This document shows, in pieces, positions 1 through 6,591 of a stretch of DNA of 8,194 bases. The position numbers and the translations under genes are program-made. This stretch comes from Proteobacteria bacterium UBA6921 (GTDB lineage Bacteria; Pseudomonadota; Gammaproteobacteria; SG8-11), in NCBI GenBank assembly GCA_002450895.1, contig DKAR01000196.1, positions 655-8,848 of the forward strand, written 5' to 3'. Position 1 is the first letter of the stretch, and each line of letters starts with the position of its first letter. Below the pieces are notes generated by a model, which was not told where the DNA came from, did not search any database, and saw only the letters and a list, made by a program, of their open reading frames with translations.

Positions 1-630
1 GCGGATGGACTCGGCCAGATATTGGTAGCTGTCCGGGTCCTTGGCAATCCACTTCCCCAACGCGGGAAGAATCCGGAACGAATAGGCGTCATAGAGTGGC
101 TTGATCGCGTCTACGGTCGGTTTGGAAAACTCCAGAACAATGGCTCGACCGCCCGGTTTCAGAACGCGCGCCATTGAAGCCAGCGCCTTTTCCTTGCGCG
201 TCACGTTGCGCAGCCCAAACGCGATCGTGATGCAATCGAAGTAGTTGTCCGGAAACGGTAGCGCTTCAGCGTCCGCCTGAACGTAGCGAACATTACCGAC
301 GATGCCACGATCGACCAATCGCCCGCGCCCGACACCCAGCATGGAGGCGTTGATGTCTGAAAGCACGATTTGTCCGGTCGACCCGACTTTGGGCGCGAGC
401 AGTGCCGTGAGATCGCCGGTGCCACCGGCAAGATCCAGTACGCGCTGCCCTTCTCGAACGCCCGTCAGTTCAATGGCGATACGTTTCCAGATTCGGTGCA
501 GGCCGAACGACATCAAGTCGTTCATCAAGTCGTACTTGCCCGCCACCGAATGAAATACGTCAGCAACCTTGCGTGCCTTTTCCTCCAGCGGAACCTGCTG
601 AAATCCGAAGTGAGTGGTCTTGTCGCTCAT
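1..630 (-). CDS. ubiE: Ubiquinone/menaquinone biosynthesis C-methyltransferase UbiE, C-terminus cut off by the window edge
   Basis: UbiE is a SAM-dependent C-methyltransferase that methylates the quinone ring in ubiquinone synthesis, and demethylmenaquinone where that is made. The 210 visible residues start at ATG 628-630 and run in frame to base 1. The UbiE signature YDLMNDLMSFGLHRIWKR lies at about residues 33-50. SAM motif I is VLDLAGGTGD (64-73), an acidic SD pair follows strand 2 (91-92), and the second signature RVLKPGGRAIVLEFSKP is at 155-171. The family is usually about 250 residues, so some 40 C-terminal residues lie outside the window. It follows the DUF971 gene by 30 nt with only a weak ribosome binding site, which suggests cotranscription. 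ubiJ and ubiB often follow ubiE and may lie just beyond the left edge. The identification is secure from the motifs. Confidence 0.96.
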   Translation of the reverse strand, partial: MSDKTTHFGFQQVPLEEKARKVADVFHSVAGKYDLMNDLMSFGLHRIWKRIAIELTGVREGQRVLDLAGGTGDLTALLAPKVGSTGQIVLSDINASMLGVGRGRLVDRGIVGNVRYVQADAEALPFPDNYFDCITIAFGLRNVTRKEKALASMARVLKPGGRAIVLEFSKPTVDAIKPLYDAYSFRILPALGKWIAKDPDSYQYLAESIR

Positions 631-660
631 GGCCGAGTGCGCCGCCTGGGTCGGTGGAAG

Positions 661-1026
661 TTATGCCTTGCGCTTGTGTCCGGCCTTTTCCAGCCGCGTG
701 AGGTACTCCTTCCACAGTGCGTCCTGGTGCTTGCCGAGGTTGTACAGCGTATCCCACGAATAGATTCCGGTGTTATGGCCATCGTCGAAGTGCAGGCAGA
801 TGGCATACGTGCCAACCGGTTCGATCTGGACGATATTCACTTTCTCCTTGCCCAGCTGCAGAATTTCTTCGCCCGGGCCGTGGCCGCGCACTTCAGCGGA
901 GGGTGAATACACGCGAAGATACTCACACGGGAGACTGAACTGGCTGCCGTCGTCAAACGTCAACTCGAGCACGCGCGATTTCTGGTGCAGATTAATTTCT
1001 GTCGGGCGGGGCATTTCGTCAGCCAT
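661..1026 (-). CDS. DUF971 domain protein (GBBH-like N-terminal domain), function unknown
   Basis: This is a 121-residue single-domain protein of the DUF971 family, the domain also found at the N-terminus of gamma-butyrobetaine hydroxylases and fused to some Mrp/HCF101-type Fe-S carrier proteins. Family hallmarks are CEYLRVYSPSAEV (34-46) and FDDGHNTGIYSWDTL (80-94), with one Cys (C34) and His79/His84 in conserved surroundings. No signal peptide or membrane segment is visible, so it is probably cytoplasmic. The start is well supported: GGAGGT at 1035-1040 lies 8 nt before the ATG. It sits 67 nt after hslU and 30 nt before ubiE, a neighbourhood seen in many gammaproteobacteria. Its biochemical role is not established. 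A metal- or Fe-S-related role is only an inference from the domain fusions. Confidence 0.9.
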   Translation of the reverse strand: MADEMPRPTEINLHQKSRVLELTFDDGSQFSLPCEYLRVYSPSAEVRGHGPGEEILQLGKEKVNIVQIEPVGTYAICLHFDDGHNTGIYSWDTLYNLGKHQDALWKEYLTRLEKAGHKRKA

Positions 1027-1093
1027 TGATCATTACCTCCCTCAAATCGCCGTACCGCGCGCGCTTCCGCAACAGCGCCATACGGCTCGAAAA

Positions 1094-2440
1094 TTAAAGA
1101 ATATACCGACTCAGGTCTTCGTCTTTCGCCAGGGCGCCCAACTGCTCGTCGACGTACTCAGCGGTGATTTCCACGCTTTGGCCACTGCGATCCGCAGCGT
1201 CATAGGAAATGCTTTCCAGCAGTTTCTCCATCACGGTATGCAGGCGACGCGCACCAATGTTTTCCGTTGTTTCGTTCACGTGCCAGGCAATGTGTGCCAT
1301 GCGGCGGATACCTTCCGGCGCAAACGAAATTTTCATTCCCTCGGCATCCAGCAGCGCCGTGTATTGCTTCACCAGCGAACTGTCCGGTTCGGTCAGGATG
1401 CGGACAAAATCCTCGACATTGAGCGGTTCCAGCTCGACGCGGATGGGAAGTCGCCCTTGCAGCTCCGGCACAAGATCTGACGGCTTGGAAAGATGAAACG
1501 CGCCGGAACAAATAAACAGAATGTGATCGGTTCGCACCATGCCGTACTTGGTCGTCACGGTCGTGCCTTCCACCAGCGGCAACAGATCACGCTGCACACC
1601 TTCGCGGGACACGTCGCCGCCGCCGGAATATTCCTGGCGCCGCGCAATCTTGTCGATCTCGTCCAGGAACACGATTCCATTCTGTTCGACGCTATGCACC
1701 GCGCGCGTCTTGATTTCATCCTCGTTGACGAGCTTGGCGGCTTCTTCTTCAACGAGCAGCTTGAACGCCTCGCCGACTTTAAGGCGGCGCGCCTTTGTCT
1801 TGGTCCCACCAAGATTCTGGAACATGCTCTGCAGCTGGCTGGTCATCTCCTCCATGCCCGGAGGCGCCATGATCTCAACCCCGATGTGACCCATCGCAAG
1901 TTCGATCTCGATGTCGCGATCGTCCAACTGTCCTTCGCGCAGCATCTTGCGGAATTTCTGGCGCGTCGCCGATTGCGCGTCGTTGGCAGGCTCTTCGACC
2001 TGAAAACCAAATCCGCCGGCGCGGGCCGGGCGCAGCAACGTATCGAGAATGCGCTCTTCGGCCGCTTCCTCGGCACGCGAACGGACCTTGCGGGTCTCCT
2101 GTTCGCGCGTCATCTTCACCGCGATGTCCATCAAATCGCGAATGATCGTATCGACGTCGCGCCCGACGTAACCCACCTCTGTGAATTTGGTCGCTTCGAC
2201 TTTGACAAAAGGCGCGTTCGCCAAACGTGCCAGGCGGCGGGCAATCTCGGTCTTGCCGACACCGGTCGGACCAATCATCAGAATGTTCTTCGGGGTAATC
2301 TCACTGCGCATCGGTTCCGATACCTGGGAACGGCGCCAGCGGTTGCGCAATGCGATGGCGACGGCGCGCTTGGCGGCCGCCTGGCCCACGATGTACTTGT
2401 CCAGCTCCTGGACGATTTCGCGCGGCGTCATCTGTGACAT
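1094..2440 (-). CDS. hslU: HslU, ATPase/unfoldase subunit of the HslVU (ClpYQ) protease
   Basis: HslU is a hexameric AAA+ unfoldase that feeds proteins into the HslV peptidase in the cytoplasm and is heat-shock linked in many bacteria. The 448 residues compare with 443 in E. coli. Walker A is GPTGVGKT (57-64), the pore loop GYVG is at 90-93, an inserted I-domain spans about 110-235, and Walker B IVFLDE is at 256-261. The likely arginine finger is R330 in LQGR, and the sensor-2 arginine lies in GARRL (396-400). The C-terminus LSRYIL is the tail type that docks into HslV and opens it. The ATG lies 5 nt after the hslV stop, with GGGA 8 nt upstream and GAGGAG slightly further back inside the end of hslV, so translation is probably coupled. 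No key residue is missing. Confidence 0.98.
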   Translation of the reverse strand: MSQMTPREIVQELDKYIVGQAAAKRAVAIALRNRWRRSQVSEPMRSEITPKNILMIGPTGVGKTEIARRLARLANAPFVKVEATKFTEVGYVGRDVDTIIRDLMDIAVKMTREQETRKVRSRAEEAAEERILDTLLRPARAGGFGFQVEEPANDAQSATRQKFRKMLREGQLDDRDIEIELAMGHIGVEIMAPPGMEEMTSQLQSMFQNLGGTKTKARRLKVGEAFKLLVEEEAAKLVNEDEIKTRAVHSVEQNGIVFLDEIDKIARRQEYSGGGDVSREGVQRDLLPLVEGTTVTTKYGMVRTDHILFICSGAFHLSKPSDLVPELQGRLPIRVELEPLNVEDFVRILTEPDSSLVKQYTALLDAEGMKISFAPEGIRRMAHIAWHVNETTENIGARRLHTVMEKLLESISYDAADRSGQSVEITAEYVDEQLGALAKDEDLSRYIL

Positions 2441-2445
2441 GGCGA

Positions 2446-2982
2446 TTATCCCAACTCCTCAACGGTCAGGTTGTCATTGGTGTAAATGCAGATATCTGCG
2501 GCAATCTTCATTCCCTTCTCGACGATGGACCGCGCATCCAGAGTTGTGTTTTCAAACAGGGCGCGAGCGGCCGCCTGCGCATAGGGCCCGCCGGATCCAA
2601 TCGCAATCAGCCCGTGCTCGGGCTCGATCACGTCGCCATTACCCGAGATAACCAGAGTTGCGGTTTTGTCGGCAACGATAAGGAGTGCTTCGAGGCGGCG
2701 TAACATGCGGTCGGTGCGCCAGTCCTTCGCCAGCTCTACCGCGGCGCGCGTCAGATTGCCCGAGTGCTTTTCGAGCTTGCCTTCAAAACGCTCAAACAAC
2801 GTGAACGCGTCCGCCGTCGCACCGGCGAATCCCGCCAGCACACGCTCGCTATATAGCCGCCGCACCTTGCGGGCGTTGGACTTCATGACGGTGTTGCCTA
2901 GCGACACCTGACCGTCACCACCGATCACGACCTTGCCGTCGCGGCGAACGGACAAAATCGTCGTGGCGTGAAACTGTTCCAT
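2446..2982 (-). CDS. hslV: HslV, peptidase subunit of the HslVU (ClpQY) protease
   Basis: HslV is the N-terminal-threonine peptidase that forms the double-hexamer core of HslVU. The 178-residue protein starts MEQFHATTILSVRR. Maturation should remove six residues to expose Thr7 as the nucleophile. Counting from that Thr, Asp17 (in GGDGQ) and Lys33 (in ARKVRRLY) fall exactly at the known catalytic positions. The conserved segments NTVMKS, GFAGATADAFTLFE and GSGGPYA are present. The frame is open for another 170 codons upstream, but that stretch is antisense to xerC and has no proteasome-like sequence, so ATG 2980-2982 is chosen. The ribosome binding site is weak. hslU follows after 5 nt, and xerC ends 88 nt upstream. 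Confidence 0.97.
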   Translation of the reverse strand: MEQFHATTILSVRRDGKVVIGGDGQVSLGNTVMKSNARKVRRLYSERVLAGFAGATADAFTLFERFEGKLEKHSGNLTRAAVELAKDWRTDRMLRRLEALLIVADKTATLVISGNGDVIEPEHGLIAIGSGGPYAQAAARALFENTTLDARSIVEKGMKIAADICIYTNDNLTVEELG

Positions 2983-3012
2983 AAGGACTTCGACTCGGAA
3001 AAGTGAAGCGCG

Positions 3013-3018
3013 ATTGTA
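3013..3018 (-). promoter_or_regulatory. Possible sigma70 -10 element (TACAAT) upstream of hslV
   Basis: On the minus strand TACAAT lies 31 nt before the hslV ATG, in the 88-nt gap after xerC. That would give a leader of about 20-25 nt. No good -35 hexamer is found at 16-18 nt (CGGCAG at 17 nt), so activity is uncertain. A CCCCGTGG just upstream only loosely recalls a heat-shock sigma -10, and no CTTGAAA partner is present. Confidence 0.25.
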
Positions 3019-3070
3019 CACCACGGGGCGCAATACTGCCGTGCTCCGCAGACGCAGGTTTTTGATCGGG

Positions 3071-3985
3071 TTAGGAAACCTTCGCGACTTTCTTGCGTGC
3101 GCGGGGATGCGCCTGGTCGTAAACCTTGGCCAGGTGCTGGAAATCCAGGTGGGTATAAATTTGGGTCGTCGAAATATCGGAATGCCCCAGAAGCTCTTGC
3201 ACCGCACGCAGGTTTCCACTCGATTCAAGCAGATGGCTGGCAAACGAATGGCGCAGCTTGTGCGGATGCAGCCCGGTATCGAGACCGGCCTTGATACCCC
3301 AGGATCGCAAACGCACCTGCACGGCACGCGGTGACATGCGCTTTCCCAACTTGCCAACGAAGATCGCTCGCTCCGAGCCCTTGGCCCAGGCGTTGCGCCG
3401 ATCCAGCCATTCGCCCAGCGCCCGCAGCGCTTTTCGACCCACCGGAACCACCCGCATTTTGGAACCCTTGCCGGTGACTCGAACACTGGCATCCTTCATG
3501 TCCACATCGCCCACGTCGAGTTTCACCAATTCGGAGAGACGCAATCCCGACGAATACAGCAGTTCCATGATCGCGACGTCACGCGCCGCCAGTGCATCCG
3601 TTGGATCCACCTTGAGCAGCCGATTGATCTGGTCCACGTCGAGCACTTTCGGAAGCGTGCGGCCACGCTTCGGTGCATGTACAGCGACGGTGGGATTGAT
3701 ACGGACGATGTCTTCGCGGTCGAGGTAACGGTAGAAACTGCGCAAGGCGGAAAGTTCGCGCGCAATGCTTCGACCCGAGATACCGCTGCGGTGCCGCCAG
3801 CTTGCGTAGGCGCGAACCATGGGAACGGTCAGTTCGCTCCAATCCGGAATGGCGCGCGAGCGACAAAACTCGACGATCTTGTTGAGATCGCGACGGTAAT
3901 TGACGATCGTATGAACTGACATCCGGCGCTCGTCGCGCAAATATGATTCAAACCGATCCAGCCACTCGAGCGCACTTGTACGCAT
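3071..3985 (-). CDS. xerC: Tyrosine recombinase XerC
   Basis: XerC works with XerD at the dif site to resolve chromosome dimers before division. The 304-residue protein has an N-terminal SAM-like core-binding domain (about 1-90) and a C-terminal catalytic domain. The full catalytic set is present: R149 (SGLRLSEL), K173 (GKGSK), H242 and R245 (HPHKLRHSFA), H268 (LLGH) and nucleophile Y277 (TTQIYTH). The sequence IYTHLDFQHLA after the tyrosine is XerC-like rather than XerD-like. The frame could start two codons earlier at a TTG (3989-3991), but GGAG at 3993-3996 is 7 nt from ATG 3983-3985 and too close to the TTG, so the ATG is preferred. It lies 29 nt after the DUF484 gene. No phage or integron genes are nearby, which fits a housekeeping recombinase. 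Confidence 0.96.
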   Translation of the reverse strand: MRTSALEWLDRFESYLRDERRMSVHTIVNYRRDLNKIVEFCRSRAIPDWSELTVPMVRAYASWRHRSGISGRSIARELSALRSFYRYLDREDIVRINPTVAVHAPKRGRTLPKVLDVDQINRLLKVDPTDALAARDVAIMELLYSSGLRLSELVKLDVGDVDMKDASVRVTGKGSKMRVVPVGRKALRALGEWLDRRNAWAKGSERAIFVGKLGKRMSPRAVQVRLRSWGIKAGLDTGLHPHKLRHSFASHLLESSGNLRAVQELLGHSDISTTQIYTHLDFQHLAKVYDQAHPRARKKVAKVS

Positions 3986-4014
3986 GCACAAACTCCAACA
4001 TCGATAAACAGCGA

Positions 4015-4707
4015 CTAAGCACTCATGGTCGCGCGCAGTGCACGGCTGACAAGCTCACCCAGCTGGGATAAAAACACCGTCCCCTGGCCAGCATGAAAAC
4101 GCTGCGCGTCCTGCGCTCCGATCGCCAAAATCCCAAACACGGCAGCATCCCGCAACGGCACCAGGGCTGCTGATTCAATTGTCTCGGCCTGGCCGCCAAA
4201 CAAATAGGCCAGCTGTTCCTGCTTGAAGCGCCCGCATACCGGCGCGGAATCGAGGATTATTTTTTCCAACGCCTCGAAGTCGGCGTCGTCCGTGGCGACG
4301 AACTCCGGCAACCGCGATCCGGACGCCATTCCGGAAATCGGACGCAGCCGAACAGTCACAGCATCCGCCGCAAAATCCCGCATCAGGTAGTCGCGCACCG
4401 AATTCAGTACGTCGCGTGCCTGTCGGCATTCCATCAAACGCAAGGTCAGCTGGTGAACGCGCTTGTCGAGTTCATCATTGGCACGCGCGATGTCGACCAA
4501 TTCCTGAAGCTGGCGCTTCAATTTCTTTTTCTGGTCGCGCAGCACCGCCACCTGCCGCTCAATCAGGGACACGGCCATACCGCTCTCGTGATGCAGGCGA
4601 ACATCCGCCAGCACCTGCGGATTGTCATTGAAGAATTCCGGATTCTGCTCCAGGTAGCGAATGACTTCCTGCTCAGAAATGCGATGGTGATCCTGTGAGA
4701 TGCTCAC
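4015..4707 (-). CDS. DUF484 family protein (GAF-like), YigA-type
   Basis: This 230-residue cytoplasmic protein belongs to DUF484, whose members (YigA in E. coli) sit between dapF and xerC. The N-terminal part has the family pattern I-x-YLEQNPEFFNDNPQVL (about 15-33). A charged, heptad-like stretch (about 47-95, with LRDQKKKLKRQL) looks like a coiled coil. The C-terminal half (about 96-225) resembles a GAF fold, with VPLRDAAVFGILAIG as its core strands. GAF domains often bind small ligands, but no ligand or partner is known for this family. The start is GTG at 4705-4707. It overlaps the dapF stop as GTGA, and the first in-frame ATG comes only at codon 44, inside the conserved region. Translational coupling to dapF is therefore likely. 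Confidence 0.92.
   Translation of the reverse strand: MSISQDHHRISEQEVIRYLEQNPEFFNDNPQVLADVRLHHESGMAVSLIERQVAVLRDQKKKLKRQLQELVDIARANDELDKRVHQLTLRLMECRQARDVLNSVRDYLMRDFAADAVTVRLRPISGMASGSRLPEFVATDDADFEALEKIILDSAPVCGRFKQEQLAYLFGGQAETIESAALVPLRDAAVFGILAIGAQDAQRFHAGQGTVFLSQLGELVSRALRATMSA
4704..4707 (-). other. 4-nt GTGA overlap joining the dapF stop and the DUF484 gene start
   Basis: Read on the minus strand the four bases are GTGA: GTG starts the DUF484 gene and TGA ends dapF. This arrangement commonly allows terminating ribosomes to restart on the next gene, and it supports a shared transcript. Confidence 0.9.
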
Positions 4708-5534
4708 AGTTCGATTTCCCCTTCAAATACCGAGACTGCGGGTCCCTTCATCAGCATCGGTGTGTTTTTTCCGTCCCATCGAACGGTCAGCGTTCCGCCC
4801 GGCAAGTCCACCCGGACGCTCTGGCTAAGCATACCGCGTTTGACGCCGACCGCCACCGCCGCGCAGGCGCCGGTGCCGCAGGCGCGCGTTTCACCTGCAC
4901 CACGTTCGAACACTCGCAGACGAATATGGTCCGCGCTGATTTTCTGCATGAACCCGACATTGACACGATTTGGAAACCGCGGATGGTGCTCGATTTTCGG
5001 ACCGAGGGACGCTACCGGCGCATTGGCAACGTCATCGACCGCGATGACCGCGTGCGGATTCCCCATGGAGACGGCACCTATTTCCACCGTCGCCCCGTCG
5101 ACCTCCAGCACATAGACGCTCTGCTCGCGATCGGCGACGAATGGAATGTCCTGTGGATTGAAGCGCGGCGCACCCATGTCGACAGTCACTTCACCGTCCG
5201 GTTCGACGTTCAATCCGATGAGTCCAGCCTGGGTCTCGACCCGCAAATTGCGCTTTTCAGTCAGCCCATGTTCCAGCACGAAACGGGCGAAACATCGCGC
5301 GCCGTTGCCGCACTGCTCAACCTCTCCCCCGTCCGCGTTGAAAATGCGATAGCGGAAGTCGGCATCCGGCCCCGCGGGATTTTCGACCAGCAAGATCTGG
5401 TCACAGCCAACGCCAAAGTGCCGCTCGGCGATGGCCTTTGCCTGGGCAGACGTCAGGTCCACGCGCTGATTGACCGCGTCGAACACCACGAAGTCGTTGC
5501 CCAAACCGTGCATCTTGGTAAATCGGATTCGCAT
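4704..5534 (-). CDS. dapF: Diaminopimelate epimerase DapF
   Basis: DapF converts LL-diaminopimelate to the meso form, the precursor of lysine and of the peptidoglycan cross-linking residue. It is a cofactor-independent two-base enzyme using a pair of cysteines. The 276 residues match the family length. C75 lies in EQCGNGARC and C219 in ACGTGACA, the two catalytic cysteines. The N-terminus FTKMHGLGNDFVVFD is the standard family start, and GNPHAV (159-164) is also present. ATG 5532-5534 is chosen because the conserved N-terminus begins there, although the ribosome binding site is weak. lysA, its frequent partner, is not upstream; a metal exporter ending 105 nt before dapF is there instead. dapF is likely the first gene of the run towards xerC. 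Confidence 0.98.
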   Translation of the reverse strand: MRIRFTKMHGLGNDFVVFDAVNQRVDLTSAQAKAIAERHFGVGCDQILLVENPAGPDADFRYRIFNADGGEVEQCGNGARCFARFVLEHGLTEKRNLRVETQAGLIGLNVEPDGEVTVDMGAPRFNPQDIPFVADREQSVYVLEVDGATVEIGAVSMGNPHAVIAVDDVANAPVASLGPKIEHHPRFPNRVNVGFMQKISADHIRLRVFERGAGETRACGTGACAAVAVGVKRGMLSQSVRVDLPGGTLTVRWDGKNTPMLMKGPAVSVFEGEIEL

Positions 5535-5591
5535 ACTGGAAAAGTAACACCATCACCGTGGCTGGATCGGGAATTAAAACCACCGACGCTT

Positions 5592-5597
5592 ATTGTA
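5592..5597 (-). promoter_or_regulatory. Possible -10 element (TACAAT) upstream of dapF
   Basis: TACAAT on the minus strand lies 57 nt before the dapF ATG, within the 105-nt gap after the metal exporter gene. The best -35-like match is TTCGCA at a short 15-nt spacing; matches at 16-18 nt are poor. If it is active, dapF heads its own transcript. If not, dapF may be read through from the exporter, since no clear terminator is visible in the gap. Confidence 0.25.
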
Positions 5598-5639
5598 CGC
5601 GGGAGTTCCCTGTGCGAACCATCTCCGTGCGCAACGCCT

Positions 5640-6557
5640 TCATCGGCGCGGCTCTTCAATGCGGCTGACCAGCGAAGGCGCGGGTTCCGGTTGCAGCGTG
5701 ACATGTTGCACGTTGAAGTGCTCGCGGAGGTGTTGCTGCGCGGCGACCAGCACCTCATCCCAACGCGCCAGGTCGTCGACCACCATATGGGCGGACAAGG
5801 CGACCTGACCGCTGCCCATCGCCCAAACGTGGAGATCGTGAACGGAATGGACACCGGCGATCCCCGCCAGTGCGCGCCCGATCTCCGGCAGGTTCAGGTG
5901 CCGGGGGACGCCGTCCAGCAGGATGTGCAATGACTCCCGCAGAAGACGCAGCGTCGATATCAGAATCAGCGCCCCGATAAAAAACGTCAGGATGGGATCG
6001 ATCATCACCCATCCGGTGAAGTAGATCACCGCGCCAGACAACAACGCGGCCACGGAACCCAGCAAGTCGCCGATCACGTGCAGCACCGCGCCACGCGTAT
6101 TCAGGGTGTGTTCGCCGCCACTCAAGATTCCCAGGACGAGAAAATTGGTTACCAGACCAATCAACGCAATGATGACCACCGGCGCACCCGCCACGTCGTG
6201 CGGCTGCTGCAATCGCTCGACCGCGGCGACCGCCAGGCCAACGACCAGCACGATCATTGCCACGCTATTGATCATCGCGGCAATCGTTTCGGCACGACCG
6301 TAACCGTAGCTGTGACGCGCGGTCGGAGGTCGACGACTGATCCAAGCCGCAAACGCCGCGATGCCCAGGGCCGCCGCGTCGGAGACCATGTGTCCAGCGT
6401 CCCCCAACAACGCGAGCGAATGGGACCACACGCCGCCAATCGCTTCGATCGCGGCGATGAACAGCGTCGCAGCAAGCGCGAAACCTAATCGCGAATGCGC
6501 CGTCGCTGGATGCGCATGCGAATGGTCGTGGTGATGATGCGGGTGATCGTGCGCGAT
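5640..6557 (-). CDS. Cation diffusion facilitator (CDF) metal exporter, probably zinc, with an apparent ATC start codon
   Basis: CDF proteins are inner-membrane antiporters that export Zn2+ and similar ions in exchange for protons. The 305-residue reading has a His-rich leader (about 12 His within residues 3-21). Six hydrophobic segments follow at about 24-44, 46-68, 92-114, 126-146, 158-180 and 185-204, then a cytoplasmic domain containing VHDLHVWAMGSGQVALSAH. The metal-site pairs H56-x3-D60 (DAGHMVSD) in segment 2 and H160-x3-D164 (HVIGD) in segment 5 fit the HD-HD pattern of zinc-type members. There is an in-frame TGA at 6561-6563 and no ATG, GTG or TTG until GTG 6429-6431, which would delete the leader and segment 1. 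ATC 6555-6557 lies 8 nt after GAGG and gives the family-like N-terminus M-A-H-D-H-P-H. The function call is firm. The start is either a rare AUC or a sequence error for ATG. Confidence 0.9.
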   Translation of the reverse strand: MAHDHPHHHHDHSHAHPATAHSRLGFALAATLFIAAIEAIGGVWSHSLALLGDAGHMVSDAAALGIAAFAAWISRRPPTARHSYGYGRAETIAAMINSVAMIVLVVGLAVAAVERLQQPHDVAGAPVVIIALIGLVTNFLVLGILSGGEHTLNTRGAVLHVIGDLLGSVAALLSGAVIYFTGWVMIDPILTFFIGALILISTLRLLRESLHILLDGVPRHLNLPEIGRALAGIAGVHSVHDLHVWAMGSGQVALSAHMVVDDLARWDEVLVAAQQHLREHFNVQHVTLQPEPAPSLVSRIEEPRR

Positions 6558-6571
6558 GGCTCAAACCTCAC

Positions 6572-6585
6572 GCTCGGAATCGAGC
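6572..6585 (-). promoter_or_regulatory. Small hairpin directly upstream of the CDF gene's Shine-Dalgarno
   Basis: The sequence GCTCG-ATTC-CGAGC (minus strand) forms a perfect 5-bp stem with a 4-nt loop. It lies between the TTTTTT after the upstream gene's stop and the GAGG (6566-6569) of the CDF gene. The U-run precedes the stem on this strand, so it is not a classical terminator for the upstream gene. It could affect ribosome access to the CDF start, but a stem this short may also occur by chance. Confidence 0.3.
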
Positions 6586-6591
6586 AAAAAA

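Noticed and set aside
1493..2437. Plus-strand open frame of 314 codons
   Set aside because: It lies entirely antisense to hslU, whose motifs are all intact, and its translation shows no recognisable domain; long antisense frames are common in GC-rich genes.
3019..3050. Heat-shock (sigma32-type) promoter before hslV
   Set aside because: Only CCCCGTGG resembles the -10, and no CTTGAAA-like -35 lies 13-17 nt upstream.
2983..3492. N-terminal extension of HslV by 170 codons
   Set aside because: The extension is antisense to xerC and rich in Arg/Pro/Cys; the conserved HslV sequence begins at ATG 2980-2982.
3071..3985. xerC as the integrase of a mobile element or integron
   Set aside because: It has XerC-type catalytic and C-terminal sequence and the conserved dapF-DUF484-xerC context, with no attachment-site repeats or cargo genes nearby.
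3986..3991. TTG start for xerC two codons upstream
   Set aside because: GGAG at 3993-3996 would be 1 nt from the TTG but is 7 nt from the ATG, so the ATG is favoured.
4695..5933. Plus-strand open frame of 412 codons
   Set aside because: It is antisense to all of dapF and to the 3' end of the CDF gene, with no domain-like sequence; a shadow frame.
5640..6431. CDF gene starting at GTG 6429-6431
   Set aside because: This start would remove the His-rich leader and the first membrane segment, both clearly encoded in the same frame upstream.
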